DNA from: Pseudomonadota bacterium
GTDB taxonomy: Bacteria > Pseudomonadota > Alphaproteobacteria > Rhizobiales > Rhizobiaceae
Assembly: GCA_023444445.1 (NCBI GenBank)
Contig: JAEXMK010000028.1
Span: 1 to 30,665, forward strand
Reading direction: 5' to 3'
Length of the DNA stretch: 30,665 bases
Within the stretch, counting starts at the first letter, position 1; each line of letters starts with the position of its first letter. Under the pieces are notes generated by a model that saw only the letters and a program-made list of their open reading frames with translations, was not told where the DNA came from and did not search any database. A program made the position numbers and the translations under genes. This document shows positions 1 through 8,938 of the stretch, piece after piece.

Positions 1-523
1 TGAACACTTTGACGCCGGCCTTGGCGACATTGTAGGCGGGATCGCCGGGCGGCGTGGTGATGCCCTGTTTAGAGCCGGTATTGATGATGAGTGCCGCCTC
101 GCCATGGGCAACCATACCCTGGCCGAAGACACGGGCGCCGTTGACGACGCCCATCAGATTGACGCCGATGATCTTGTCCCAATTGGCCTGCGGCCCGAAG
201 ATGGCGCTGCCGGGCTGGATGCCGGCATTGTTCATGAGCACGTGCACGCGCCCGAAACGCTGGATGACGGCGCGTTCCAGCGCCTCCAGCTCATCGAGTT
301 TCGAGACGTCGGTCGGGATGGCGACGATCTGCGCTTCGCCGTCCTTGGCGACGGTCAGAATATCCGCATGGGCAGCGGCAAGCTTTTCGCCATCGAGATC
401 GACGAGCACGACGCTCATGCCGAAACCAGCGAATTTGCGGGCGGCGGCAAGTCCGATGCCGGATGCCGCACCTGTTATGACAGCGACATTATCTTCCTTG
501 AATGCGGGGTGGATGGTCGTCAT
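1..523 (-). CDS. Short-chain dehydrogenase/reductase (SDR), 3' part cut off by window
   Basis: The first 174 codons of an NAD(P)-dependent oxidoreductase of the classical SDR family, read leftward from an ATG at 523 and running off the window start. The Rossmann nucleotide-binding motif TGAASGIG is at residues 17-24, NNAG at 98-101, and the catalytic set Ser151, Tyr164 and Lys168 (YNVAK) is complete with the usual 13-residue Ser-Tyr spacing. An acidic residue at the end of beta-2 (VDLD, around 41-44) suggests a preference for NAD over NADP; that is inference. The ATG has a strong AAGGAG ribosome binding site six bases upstream (complement of 530-535). The gene is divergent from argG. The substrate cannot be told from sequence. 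SDR assignment is certain. Confidence 0.93.
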   Translation of the reverse strand, partial: MTTIHPAFKEDNVAVITGAASGIGLAAARKFAGFGMSVVLVDLDGEKLAAAHADILTVAKDGEAQIVAIPTDVSKLDELEALERAVIQRFGRVHVLMNNAGIQPGSAIFGPQANWDKIIGVNLMGVVNGARVFGQGMVAHGEAALIINTGSKQGITTPPGDPAYNVAKAGVKVF

Positions 524-836
524 AGGTTTCTCCTTCGCGTCGTTTCTGCTGTTTCCAGCGGTTTTCAACGTTGCCTGAACCTGATTGGCTTCATTCACGG
601 TCTTCAAGTTGATCGCGCCGCCTAATGATAAAGCGCGAAATTTCTAAATGCATGTGACAATTGCTTCGTTCCCATCGGTGCACGCGCTCATCACGCCAGT
701 GGAACCGCTCATCAATTGTTTTGTCGCTTATCTCACGGAAAAGCGCTTCACACATTTCGGGTTGCACTGTAAAAGTGCCGAAATCCCAAGGATATGGCGG
801 TGTCACCATGCCGTCATCATGCAGATGGACATCACT
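524..836. other. 313-base divergent spacer between SDR gene and argG
   Basis: This gap must carry the promoters of both flanking genes. I could not pick a convincing -35/-10 pair for either. Copies of the 7-mers ACAATTG (around 657) and CAATTGT (around 713) face each other about 50 bases apart, which may be chance. The argG reading frame stays open upstream to an ATG at 648, but those 63 codons do not look like ArgG sequence. No RNA gene or repeat was recognised. Confidence 0.5.
530..535 (-). promoter_or_regulatory. Ribosome binding site of the SDR gene
   Basis: CTCCTT on the plus strand reads AAGGAG on the minus strand, six bases before the ATG at 523. It fixes the start codon of the dehydrogenase. 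Confidence 0.8.
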
Positions 837-2060
837 ATGGCACTTCCGAAAGACGTTAAGAAAGTCGTTCTCGCCTATTCCGGCGGCCTCGACACCTCGA
901 TCATCCTGAAATGGCTTCAGACCGAACTCGGCGCTGAAGTCGTGACCTTCACCGCTGATCTCGGCCAGGGCGAAGAGCTTGAGCCGGCGCGCAAGAAGGC
1001 CGAGATGCTGGGCATCAAGGAAATCTTCATCGAGGACGTCCGCGAAGAGTTCGTGCGTGATTTCGTGTTCCCGATGTTCCGCGCCAACGCCGTTTACGAA
1101 GGCGTCTATCTGCTCGGTACGTCGATTGCCCGTCCGCTGATTTCCAAACACCTGATCGAGATCGCCAAGAAGACCGGCGCTGATGCCATCGCCCACGGTG
1201 CGACGGGCAAAGGCAACGACCAGGTTCGTTTCGAGCTTTCGGCCTATGCGCTGAATCCCGACATCAAGATCATCGCCCCCTGGCGCGACTGGACTTTCAA
1301 GAGCCGTACAGACCTCCTGAACTTTGCCGAACAGCACCAGATCCCCGTTGCCAAGGACAAGAAGGGCGAAGCGCCGTTCTCCGTGGACGCCAACCTGCTG
1401 CACTCCTCGTCCGAGGGCAAGGTTCTGGAAGACCCGGCGGTGGAAGCGCCTGAATATGTCCATATGCGCACCATTTCCCCGGAAGCCGCGCCTGACAAGG
1501 CAACTGTCATCAAGGTCGGTTTCCGCAAGGGTGACGCCTGCTCCATCAATGGCGTTGAAATGTCGCCCGCGACGCTTCTTGCCACGCTTAACAATTACGG
1601 CCGCGAAAACGGCATCGGCCGCCTTGATCTGGTCGAGAACCGGTTCGTCGGCATGAAGTCGCGCGGCGTATATGAAACGCCCGGCGGCACCATTCTGCTT
1701 GCCGCACACCGCGCCATCGAATCCATCACGCTCGACCGGGGTGCAGCTCACCTCAAGGACGAGCTGATGCCGCGTTACGCCGAGCTCATCTATTACGGCT
1801 TCTGGTTCTCGCCGGAGCGCGAAATGCTGCAGGCGCTGATCGACAAGAGCCAGGAGCATGTAGAAGGTGAAGTGACGCTGAAGCTCTACAAGGGCAACGT
1901 CATGGTAACCGGCCGCGAGAGCGCCAAGTCGCTCTATTCCGACGCGCTGGTGACCTTCGAAGACGACCATGGCGCTTACGACCAGAAGGATGCAGCGGGC
2001 TTCATCAAGCTCAACGCCCTGCGTCTGCGCACGCTCGCAAAGCGTAACCTCAGCAAGTAA
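837..2060 (+). CDS. argG: Argininosuccinate synthase
   Basis: ArgG joins citrulline and aspartate using ATP to give argininosuccinate, the penultimate step of arginine biosynthesis, in the cytosol. The product from the chosen start is 407 residues, the normal family length. The N-terminal ATP-pyrophosphatase P-loop SGGLDTS lies at residues 15-21, and the remainder shows typical ArgG blocks such as [14 protein letters not shown] and the [14 protein letters not shown] segment. The start at 837 (MALPKDVKK) is chosen by family alignment. An in-frame ATG at 825 would add four residues, and the frame is open back to 648. No good Shine-Dalgarno sequence precedes 837 or 825, which is unusual for this window. 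A clear intrinsic terminator follows the gene. Confidence 0.97.
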   Translation: MALPKDVKKVVLAYSGGLDTSIILKWLQTELGAEVVTFTADLGQGEELEPARKKAEMLGIKEIFIEDVREEFVRDFVFPMFRANAVYEGVYLLGTSIARPLISKHLIEIAKKTGADAIAHGATGKGNDQVRFELSAYALNPDIKIIAPWRDWTFKSRTDLLNFAEQHQIPVAKDKKGEAPFSVDANLLHSSSEGKVLEDPAVEAPEYVHMRTISPEAAPDKATVIKVGFRKGDACSINGVEMSPATLLATLNNYGRENGIGRLDLVENRFVGMKSRGVYETPGGTILLAAHRAIESITLDRGAAHLKDELMPRYAELIYYGFWFSPEREMLQALIDKSQEHVEGEVTLKLYKGNVMVTGRESAKSLYSDALVTFEDDHGAYDQKDAAGFIKLNALRLRTLAKRNLSK

Positions 2061-2081
2061 TTCTGCTGATCTGAGATAATG

Positions 2082-2115
2082 AAACCCGCAGGCGGTGACG
2101 TCAGCGGGTTTTTTT
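2082..2115 (+). terminator. Intrinsic terminator of argG
   Basis: An 8-bp stem AAACCCGC (2082-2089) pairs with GCGGGTTT (2104-2111), followed by T residues to 2115. It sits 21 bases after the argG stop. The T tract touches the stop codon of the convergent exporter gene (TAA as complement of 2114-2116). Confidence 0.85.
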
Positions 2116-3310
2116 ATGTCTCCCGTCTGGAGACGATGCGGAAGCCGATATAGCTGGCGACGGCGATGAATTCCATCACCGGAATGATGATGCCGAAACC
2201 GGTCAAAGGCGAACCTATGAGCGCGGCGGCAGCGCCGCCCGCAAAACCTGATCCCATCTGGATGAAGCCCATCATCGCCGACGCCGAGCCGGCTATATGC
2301 GGGAAGGGCGCAAGCGCTGCTGTTACCATCGACGGTGTCAGCAAGGCGATACCGACCGTTGCGACTGCCACAGGCCCCATAATCGAGAGGAAGGACGGCG
2401 GTATGAAGAAGACCGACAGCAGGATGAGCAGGCCGCCTGTTCCCGAAAAACAGAGACCGAGCATGACCGAACGGCGATCACCCAATCGCGGTGCTATATA
2501 GCGCAGGGCGATAGAGCCGAAGAAGTAGGCGCCGGTCTGCATCAGCATGCCGATGCCGAATGCGGTGGGTGTCATGCCAACCGTGTTGATGAGAATGAAG
2601 GTCAGCATGGTGGCCTGCGCGTAAAGCGCGCCGATGGAGCCGCCGAGTACAAGGGCAGCCAGAAGAAAGCGTGGTTCGGTCAGCAAGGTGCCGTAGGCCG
2701 CCAGGAGGCGACGGGGGCGGATAAGGCTTTTGTCCGGGACCGTCGTTTCGCGCAGAAAAATCACGACGGACAAGATGGCAACGGCGCCGAGACCGGCCAT
2801 GAGGAAAAATACCGATTTCCAGCCAAAGGCCGCAAGCGAAAGCCCGCCGATAGTCGGCCCCATGGCTGGGCCGACGGCCAGCATGATGCCGATGAGGTTC
2901 ATGATGCTGGAAGCGTCTGCGCCAGTGAACTGGTCGCGGACAATGGCGCGCGCCACCGTCATGCCGACAGAGGCGCCGATGCCCTGAATGAGCCGGGCGA
3001 GGAGCAGCACCTCTATCGTCGGGGCGAAGATGGCCAGCAGCCCGCCGCCCAGAAAAATCGACAGGAAGACAAGACTTGCCTGTTTTCTGCCAAAAGCGTC
3101 GGAGGCCGGTCCGGAAAGTAATTGCGCCACGGCAAAACCGGCAAAATAAAGCGAAAGGCTGAGCTTGATTGCGCTTTCGTTGGTGGCAAAGACCCGCGTG
3201 AGTTCCGGCATGGCCGGGGTGTAGATCGACATCGAAATCGGTGCCAGCGCCGTCAGCAACGCGCCGAGAATGGCCGTGCGTTTTGTCGACATGATCGGTT
3301 CTGGCATCAT
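2114..3310 (-). CDS. MFS multidrug efflux transporter, Bcr/CflA type
   Basis: An integral inner-membrane protein of 398 residues with about 12 hydrophobic segments, typical of the drug:H+ antiporter (DHA1) branch of the major facilitator superfamily. The segment GPASDAFGRKQ after the second helix is the MFS motif A as found in Bcr/CflA exporters, and the helix-1 sequence ISMSIYTPAMPEL is also typical of that group. Helix 4 carries an RLIQGIGAS-like motif B. It starts five bases after the stop of the MarR gene and is almost certainly co-transcribed with it, so a substrate of the pump may be the ligand of the regulator (inference). In-frame ATGs at 3310, 3307 and 3292 compete; none has a clear ribosome binding site, and the last (MSTKRT) is quite possible. 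The substrate is unknown. Confidence 0.9.
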   Translation of the reverse strand: MMPEPIMSTKRTAILGALLTALAPISMSIYTPAMPELTRVFATNESAIKLSLSLYFAGFAVAQLLSGPASDAFGRKQASLVFLSIFLGGGLLAIFAPTIEVLLLARLIQGIGASVGMTVARAIVRDQFTGADASSIMNLIGIMLAVGPAMGPTIGGLSLAAFGWKSVFFLMAGLGAVAILSVVIFLRETTVPDKSLIRPRRLLAAYGTLLTEPRFLLAALVLGGSIGALYAQATMLTFILINTVGMTPTAFGIGMLMQTGAYFFGSIALRYIAPRLGDRRSVMLGLCFSGTGGLLILLSVFFIPPSFLSIMGPVAVATVGIALLTPSMVTAALAPFPHIAGSASAMMGFIQMGSGFAGGAAAALIGSPLTGFGIIIPVMEFIAVASYIGFRIVSRRET

Positions 3311-3315
3311 TGCGG

Positions 3316-3774
3316 TCAGCAGCTCTGGCCCGGCTGTTCCGGCTGGAGGTTATCGCGAAGCGTCTGCAGGAAGCGGCGGAAAAGCGCAACTTCGTCCTCG
3401 TTCAGGCCGCGCGTGGCGTGACGGACCAGTTCATCGATTTCCTGACGCACGGCTTCCAGCATGTCTGTGGAGTTTTTTGTCAGTACGATGCGTTTGGAGC
3501 GCCTGTCCTGCGGGTCCTGCTGGCGCTCGATCAGGTCGAGGGATTGCAGCTTGTCGAGATAGGCGCAGATCGTCATGGGCTCGATGCCCAGACGGGCGGC
3601 AATATCAGATTGCTTGCTGCCATCAACGACGGCAACCGTCAGCAATGCGCGTGCTTCGCCTGGGGTGAGGCCCAGTCCTGCTTCCGAAATTCGACGCTCA
3701 AAAGCATTGTTCAGCAGGCGGGCGCCGCTGTTCAACAGAAATGCCAGTGAATCTTTTTCGCGTTTTGTGCTCAT
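3316..3774 (-). CDS. MarR-family transcriptional regulator
   Basis: A 152-residue winged helix-turn-helix regulator. The central region (about residues 35-100) contains GLTPGEARALLTV, SDIAARLGIEPMTICAYLDKL (helix-turn-helix) and the wing DPQDRRSKRIVLT, whose D-x-R-x-x-R pattern is characteristic of MarR. Proteins of this family bind as dimers to short palindromes and usually repress themselves and a neighbouring efflux or detoxification gene until a small phenolic or lipophilic ligand binds. Here it lies directly upstream of a Bcr/CflA exporter in the same direction, with five bases between them, which fits local control of the pump. A candidate operator is present just upstream of the start. 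Confidence 0.93.
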   Translation of the reverse strand: MSTKREKDSLAFLLNSGARLLNNAFERRISEAGLGLTPGEARALLTVAVVDGSKQSDIAARLGIEPMTICAYLDKLQSLDLIERQQDPQDRRSKRIVLTKNSTDMLEAVRQEIDELVRHATRGLNEDEVALFRRFLQTLRDNLQPEQPGQSC

Positions 3775-3787
3775 GCTTCGCCTTTTC

Positions 3788-3802
3788 GTAAGTCAGCCTT
3801 AC
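3788..3802. promoter_or_regulatory. Candidate operator for the MarR regulator
   Basis: Inverted repeat GTAAG-TCAGC-CTTAC lies 14 bases upstream of the MarR start codon, in AT-rich flanks (TTAGTAAGG on the gene strand). Size and position suit an autoregulatory MarR site, but this rests on symmetry and context only. Confidence 0.4.
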
Positions 3803-4013
3803 TAAATTCCGGGCGATAATCAATGCTACGCGCCCGATATTCTCGAAAATCGGCTCAACTATACGTCAGCTCCAGAGAAGGGCGGTCGGCGTTGGGGATG
3901 ATAATTGCCTCCAAATCGCATTACAGGAGAAAGCGTCAGCATTTTCGACCTCCACTCGGCATATTGAATTGACGCTAGAGGCATGCCCATATGGATTTTA
4001 ATCGGAATCGCAC

Positions 4014-4020
4014 AAGGAAG
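4014..4020 (+). promoter_or_regulatory. Ribosome binding site of dcp
   Basis: AAGGAAG lies five bases before the ATG at 4026 and supports that start. Confidence 0.7.
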
Positions 4021-4025
4021 ATGAA

Positions 4026-6086
4026 ATGCCATTGAAGACCGCCCTTTATCCCGCGCTGGTTGACTGGAACGGCCATAATGGCCTGCCGAAATTCGATGCG
4101 GTCAAGGATGAGGATTTTGCGCCCGCTTTCGATGCCGCGCTTCTTTCCCATGAGCAGGAAATCGATGCGATTGCGGGAAATACAGACGCGCCGAGCTTCG
4201 AAAACACGGTGACCGCTCTCGAAATTGCAGGTGACGAGCTCTCGCGCATCTCGTCGCTGTTCTGGAACAAAGCCGGCGCCAATACGAATAGTGTAATCCA
4301 GGCACTCGAGCGTGAAATCGCGCCAAAGATGTCGCGGCATTATTCGAAGATCGGCATGAACGAAGCGCTGTTCAAGCGCATCGACACGCTGTGGGAAAAG
4401 CGCGAGGCGCTTGGGCTGACAGGCGAAGAAAAACGGGTTCTCGAACGCCACTGGAAAGGTTTTGTCCGCTCAGGTGCGAAATTGCCGAAAGAGCGGCAGG
4501 AGCGACTGGCGGCCATCAATGAGGAGCTTGCCGGTCTCGGCGCGAAATTCGGCCAGAACGTGCTGGCGGATGAGAAGAGCTGGAAGCTTTTGCTTTCCAC
4601 GGATGAAGAGCTTGCGGGCATCCCCGGCTTCCTGCGCGACGCAATGGCGGGGGCAGCCCGCGAGCACGGGGAGGACGGCAAATTCGCCGTTACCCTTTCC
4701 CGCTCGATCATCGAGCCCTTCCTGACCTTTTCCGAACGGCGCGACCTGCGCGAACAGGCATTCAAGGCTTGGGCGGCGCGGGGCGAGAACGGTGGCGAGA
4801 CCGACAATCGCGAGATCGTCCGCCGCACGCTCGAACTGCGCGAGGAGAAGGCAAAACTTCTCGGTTATGCAAATTTCGCTGCCTATAAGCTCGATGACAC
4901 GATGGCGAAGACGCCGGACGCGGTGAATGGTCTTCTCGGACAGGTCTGGGAAAAGGCTGTTCAACGGGCGGGAGAGGAAGAGGCTGAACTTGCCGCCATC
5001 ATCGCAGCGGAAGGCAAGAACCACGAGGTGCTGCCGTGGGACTGGCGGCACTATGCCGAAAAGCTCCGCGCGCAGAAGTTCAATTTCTCCGAGGCGGAAC
5101 TCAAACCCTATCTACAGCTGGAGAAGATCATCGAAGCCTGTTTCGATGTGGCAGGACGGCTGTTTGGAATTCGTGCCGTCGAAGTGAAGGGCGTCGCGGG
5201 CTATCATCCGGACGTTCGGATTTTCGAAATCCGCGATGACAAGGGTAATCTCAAGGCCATGTTCCTCGGCGATTATTTCGCCCGCCCTTCGAAGCGATCC
5301 GGCGCGTGGATGAGCTCCTTCCAGTCGCAGCACAAGCTGCCTTTGAAGAACGGTACGGTGGGTGAAATTCCGATCATCTACAATGTCTGTAATTTTGCGA
5401 AACCGGCAGAGGGAAAACCGGCCCTGCTTTCGCTCGATGATGCGCGCACGTTATTCCACGAATTCGGCCACGCCTTGCATGGCATGTTGTCCGACGTCAC
5501 TTACCCATCGGTATCGGGAACGGGTGTTTCGCGCGATTTCGTGGAATTACCGTCGCAGCTTTACGAACATTGGCTGACGGTGCCGGAAATTCTGGAAAAA
5601 TACGCGCTGCACTATGAGACTGGTGCGCCGATGCAGAAGGCGCTCTTGGACAAGATTCTGGCCGCTCAGACCTTTAATGCCGGTTTCAGCACGGTGGAAT
5701 TCACCTCCTCGGCGATCGTCGACATGGCGTTCCACACCCGTGACAGCGTCGCCGATCCGATGGTGGTTCAGGGTGAGGTGCTGTCTGGCCTCAACATGCC
5801 AAAATCCATCGTCATGCGGCACGCGACGCCGCATTTCCAGCATGTGTTTTCGGGTGATGGCTACTCCGCGGGCTATTACTCCTACATGTGGTCGGAAGTT
5901 CTTGACGCCGATGCCTTTGCTGCCTTTGAGGAAACAGGCAATGCCTTTGATGGCGAGATGGCGCGCCGGCTGAAGGACAACATCTATTCCGTCGGTGGTT
6001 CGATCGATCCGGAGGACGCCTATCTCGCCTTCCGCGGCAAGATGCCCAGCCCGGATGCGATGCTTTCGAAGCGCGGTCTCCTATAA
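4026..6086 (+). CDS. dcp: Peptidyl-dipeptidase Dcp (M3 zinc metallopeptidase)
   Basis: A 686-residue M3-family metallopeptidase that removes dipeptides from the C-terminus of peptides; the family degrades peptides released by proteases. The zinc site is complete: HEFGH at residues 478-482, with the third ligand Glu507 in RDFVELPSQ exactly 25 residues after His482, the standard M3 spacing. Blocks such as PWDWRHYAEKLR, LKPYLQLEKI, YHPDVRIFEI, ARPSKRSGAWM and AGYYSYMWSEVL match Dcp better than oligopeptidase A (PrlC), and the length is close to E. coli Dcp. I see no signal peptide, so it probably acts in the cytoplasm. It appears to be a single-gene unit. PrlC-like specificity is the main alternative. 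Confidence 0.9.
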   Translation: MPLKTALYPALVDWNGHNGLPKFDAVKDEDFAPAFDAALLSHEQEIDAIAGNTDAPSFENTVTALEIAGDELSRISSLFWNKAGANTNSVIQALEREIAPKMSRHYSKIGMNEALFKRIDTLWEKREALGLTGEEKRVLERHWKGFVRSGAKLPKERQERLAAINEELAGLGAKFGQNVLADEKSWKLLLSTDEELAGIPGFLRDAMAGAAREHGEDGKFAVTLSRSIIEPFLTFSERRDLREQAFKAWAARGENGGETDNREIVRRTLELREEKAKLLGYANFAAYKLDDTMAKTPDAVNGLLGQVWEKAVQRAGEEEAELAAIIAAEGKNHEVLPWDWRHYAEKLRAQKFNFSEAELKPYLQLEKIIEACFDVAGRLFGIRAVEVKGVAGYHPDVRIFEIRDDKGNLKAMFLGDYFARPSKRSGAWMSSFQSQHKLPLKNGTVGEIPIIYNVCNFAKPAEGKPALLSLDDARTLFHEFGHALHGMLSDVTYPSVSGTGVSRDFVELPSQLYEHWLTVPEILEKYALHYETGAPMQKALLDKILAAQTFNAGFSTVEFTSSAIVDMAFHTRDSVADPMVVQGEVLSGLNMPKSIVMRHATPHFQHVFSGDGYSAGYYSYMWSEVLDADAFAAFEETGNAFDGEMARRLKDNIYSVGGSIDPEDAYLAFRGKMPSPDAMLSKRGLL

Positions 6087-6121
6087 GAGACTGTCATAAT
6101 TCTCAGCTAGAACCTCAGCGC

Positions 6122-6149
6122 AGGGGGCTTATGACATGAGCCCCCCTTT
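6122..6149 (+). terminator. Hairpin downstream of dcp, probable terminator
   Basis: GGGGGCTTAT (6123-6132) pairs with ATGAGCCCCC (6136-6145) with one G-T pair and a three-base loop. Only three T residues follow directly, so intrinsic termination may be weak. Confidence 0.55.
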
Positions 6150-6236
6150 CGCATTTGCAAAAAAAAGGTTATGAGCGCGCCAAACTAAATTGGCGCTTCT
6201 CATCATTATAGCGCCCAACCTCAGAGATTTTGAACA

Positions 6237-8057
6237 ATGGCACTTCGCAACATCGCGATCATCGCGCACGTTGACCATGGAAAAACGACGCTCGTGGACG
6301 AGCTTCTGAAGCAGTCCGGCTCGTTCCGCGATAACCAGCGCGTTGCAGAGCGCGTGATGGACAGCAACGACCTCGAAAAGGAACGCGGCATCACCATTCT
6401 CGCCAAGGCGACTTCGGTAGAGTGGAAAGGTGTTCGCATCAACATCGTCGACACCCCCGGCCACGCCGACTTTGGCGGTGAAGTCGAGCGTATCCTGTCG
6501 ATGGTGGATGGCGCGATCGTTCTGGTCGACAGCTCGGAAGGCCCGATGCCGCAGACCAAGTTCGTGGTCTCCAAGGCGCTGAAGGTTGGTCTTCGCCCGA
6601 TCGTTGCGATCAATAAGATCGACCGTCCGGATGGCCGCCATGAAGAAGTCATCAACGAAGTTTTCGACCTCTTTGCAAACCTCGATGCGACCGACGAGCA
6701 GCTCGACTTCCCGATCCTCTACGGTTCTGGCCGTGACGGCTGGATGAACGTCAATCCGGAAGGTCCGAAGGATCAGGGTCTTGCACCGCTGCTCGATCTG
6801 GTTCTCGAACATGTTCCGGAGCCGAAGGTTGAAGAGGGCCCGTTCCGCATGATCGGCACGATCCTCGAAGCCAACAACTTCCTCGGCCGTATCATTACCG
6901 GCCGTATCGCTTCCGGTTCCATCAAGCCGAACCAGGCTGTGAAGGTTCTGGGTCAGGACGGCAAGCTGATCGAAACGGGTCGTATCTCCAAGATCCTCGC
7001 ATTCCGCGGTATCGAGCGCACGTCCATCGAAGAAGCTCATGCCGGTGACATCGTCGCCATCGCCGGCCTTTCCAAGGGCACCGTTGCCGACACCTTCTGC
7101 GATCCGTCGGTGACCGAAGCGATGACCGCGCAGCCGATCGACCCGCCGACAGTTACCATGTCGTTTATCGTCAATGACAGCCCGCTGGCTGGCACCGAAG
7201 GCGACAAGGTGACGAGCCGCGTTATCCGCGACCGTCTGTTCAAGGAAGCCGAAGGCAACGTCGCGCTGAAGATCGAAGAGGCCGAAGGCAAGGATTCGTT
7301 CTTCGTGTCCGGCCGTGGCGAATTGCAGCTGGCGGTTCTTATCGAGACCATGCGTCGCGAAGGCTTCGAGCTCGCCGTTTCGCGTCCGCGCGTCGTGATG
7401 CACAAGGATGAGAACGGCACCCTCCTGGAGCCGATCGAAGAAGTTGTGATCGACGTTGACGAAGAGCATTCCGGCGTCGTCGTTCAGAAGATGTCCGAGC
7501 GTAAGGCTGAAATGGCCGAGCTCCGTCCTTCCGGCGGCAATCGCGTTCGTCTGAAGTTCTACGCTCCGACCCGTGGCCTGATCGGTTACCAGTCGGAACT
7601 GTTGACCGACACGCGCGGCACGGCGATCATGAACCGCCTGTTCCACGACTATCAGCCCTTCAAGGGCCAGATTGCCGGTCGCGTCAACGGCGTTCTGCTG
7701 TCCAACGGTTCGGGCGAAGCTGTCGCTTACGCCATGTTCAACCTGGAAGATCGCGGCCCGATGATCATTGAGCCGGGTGAAAAGGTTTACGCCGGCATGA
7801 TCATCGGCATTCACTCTCGCGATAACGATCTCGAAGTGAACGTTCTCAAGGGCAAGCAGCTGACCAACATTCGCGCCGCCGGCAAGGATGAGGCCGTCAA
7901 GCTGACGCCGCCGATCCGCATGACGCTCGACCGCGCTCTTTCCTGGATCCAGGACGACGAGTTGATGGAAGTGACGCCGAAGTCGATCCGTCTGCGCAAG
8001 ATGTTCCTTGATGCAAACGACCGCAAGCGTTTTGAAAAGGCCAAGCTCGCGATCTGA
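6237..8057 (+). CDS. typA: Ribosome-associated translational GTPase TypA/BipA
   Basis: A 606-residue translational GTPase related to EF-G and LepA, which binds the ribosome and is needed for growth at low temperature, stress adaptation and 50S assembly in other bacteria. The GTP motifs are intact: G1 AHVDHGKT (residues 10-17), switch region RGITI, G3 DTPGH (72-76) and G4 NKID (126-129). The C-terminal half contains EF-G-like domains and the BipA-specific segment around GLIGYQSELLTDTRGT and LTNIRAAGKDEA. The length equals the family norm, and the start MALRNIAIIAHVDHGKT matches other TypA proteins. It stands alone between the dcp hairpin and a strong terminator of its own. Confidence 0.98.
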   Translation: MALRNIAIIAHVDHGKTTLVDELLKQSGSFRDNQRVAERVMDSNDLEKERGITILAKATSVEWKGVRINIVDTPGHADFGGEVERILSMVDGAIVLVDSSEGPMPQTKFVVSKALKVGLRPIVAINKIDRPDGRHEEVINEVFDLFANLDATDEQLDFPILYGSGRDGWMNVNPEGPKDQGLAPLLDLVLEHVPEPKVEEGPFRMIGTILEANNFLGRIITGRIASGSIKPNQAVKVLGQDGKLIETGRISKILAFRGIERTSIEEAHAGDIVAIAGLSKGTVADTFCDPSVTEAMTAQPIDPPTVTMSFIVNDSPLAGTEGDKVTSRVIRDRLFKEAEGNVALKIEEAEGKDSFFVSGRGELQLAVLIETMRREGFELAVSRPRVVMHKDENGTLLEPIEEVVIDVDEEHSGVVVQKMSERKAEMAELRPSGGNRVRLKFYAPTRGLIGYQSELLTDTRGTAIMNRLFHDYQPFKGQIAGRVNGVLLSNGSGEAVAYAMFNLEDRGPMIIEPGEKVYAGMIIGIHSRDNDLEVNVLKGKQLTNIRAAGKDEAVKLTPPIRMTLDRALSWIQDDELMEVTPKSIRLRKMFLDANDRKRFEKAKLAI

Positions 8058-8082
8058 TTTGCAGTCACTCGCCAAGAATCTG

Positions 8083-8110
8083 AAAACCCGGCCTTGAGCC
8101 GGGTTTTTTT
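8083..8110 (+). terminator. Intrinsic terminator of typA
   Basis: AAAACCCGGC (8083-8092) pairs perfectly with GCCGGGTTTT (8098-8107) around a CTTGA loop, with T residues to 8110. It lies 25 bases after the stop codon and is the strongest terminator in the window. Confidence 0.95.
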
Positions 8111-8272
8111 ATGCATTTGTTTTTATGTGTGCATGAGTCGAAAGGTGCTTGTGCGAAAGGTTAAGGATGCGTTAATTTTTCCTGGTCGTCCACATGAATA
8201 GGCTGTGGGTAAGCTCGCCGGCGTTAACCTTTATGACTGGTAAGTTTCCCTGGCCGGGGCCAGAATCGCGTT

Positions 8273-8779
8273 ATGAAAACGTTATCCATCGATGTTCGCC
8301 GTGCTGAGCCGCATGATGCGCGTGCTATCTCCGAAGCGCACCGTCTGTCGTGGCAACAGGCCTATGCCGGGCTTATCCCGCATCGGCCGTTGACGCAGAT
8401 GCTGGAGCGTCGTGGCGAAATCTGGTGGAAGAAGGCGACCAAGGGTTCCGCAACCATGCTGGTGGTGGAAGTGGCGGGCGTGGTTGCCGGATATGCGACG
8501 CTGGGCCTCAGCCGTGCGCGCGGCTTGCCGCATGATGGCGAGATATACGAACTCTATCTTCGGCCAGAATACCAGGGTATCGGGCTTGGCTCGCTGCTGT
8601 TCACCGAGGCCCGCCGGCTGCTGACCTCGCTCGGCTGCAATGGCATTGTCGTCTGGTGCTTGGAAGACAGCGATGTCGCAAATCGGTTTTTCCGCTCGCA
8701 TGGCGGCCGCGATATTGCAGAAGGCATGGAAGATTTCGACGGCAAGTCGTTGCGCAAGGTTGGTTTCGTCTGGAACTGA
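8273..8779 (+). CDS. GNAT-family N-acetyltransferase
   Basis: A 168-residue Gcn5-related acetyltransferase that would transfer acetyl from acetyl-CoA to an amine. The acetyl-CoA pyrophosphate-binding motif A is clear: LYLRPEYQGIGLGSLLF, with the Q-x-x-G-x-G signature at residues 101-106, preceded by the motif D/beta-4 region (VVAGYATLGLSRA and GEIYELYL). The short C-terminal part ends with a typical ANRFFRSHGG helix. It is transcribed alone from a roughly 160-base upstream gap, and I cannot name its substrate. The ATG at 8273 fits the domain start; no strong ribosome binding site is visible. Confidence 0.9.
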   Translation: MKTLSIDVRRAEPHDARAISEAHRLSWQQAYAGLIPHRPLTQMLERRGEIWWKKATKGSATMLVVEVAGVVAGYATLGLSRARGLPHDGEIYELYLRPEYQGIGLGSLLFTEARRLLTSLGCNGIVVWCLEDSDVANRFFRSHGGRDIAEGMEDFDGKSLRKVGFVWN

Positions 8780-8927
8780 CCGGGGAATTTCGAGCCGGTT
8801 TGATTTCTCGGCGGGTGATGCATCGTCGCTATGGTGTCAAATCGCTCATTCTGCCTTATCCGCTTAAAGCCGTGTTGCAATGCGGCGACTTTCCCAGTAT
8901 CGAAAACCAAATCCAACCCGATGAATT

Positions 8928-8934
8928 GAGGGAA
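8928..8934 (+). promoter_or_regulatory. Ribosome binding site of ppa
   Basis: A GAGGGAA sequence ends about five bases before the ATG at 8939 and fixes the pyrophosphatase start. Confidence 0.75.
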
Positions 8935-8938
8935 GCGA

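Noticed and set aside
591..1970. A 459-codon minus-strand open frame opposite argG
   Set aside because: Antisense shadow of argG; no motifs and no plausible start signal.
6129..8075. A 648-codon open frame on the minus strand opposite typA
   Set aside because: It spans TypA exactly, has no recognisable motif and runs across TypA's own terminator region. It is a codon-bias shadow.
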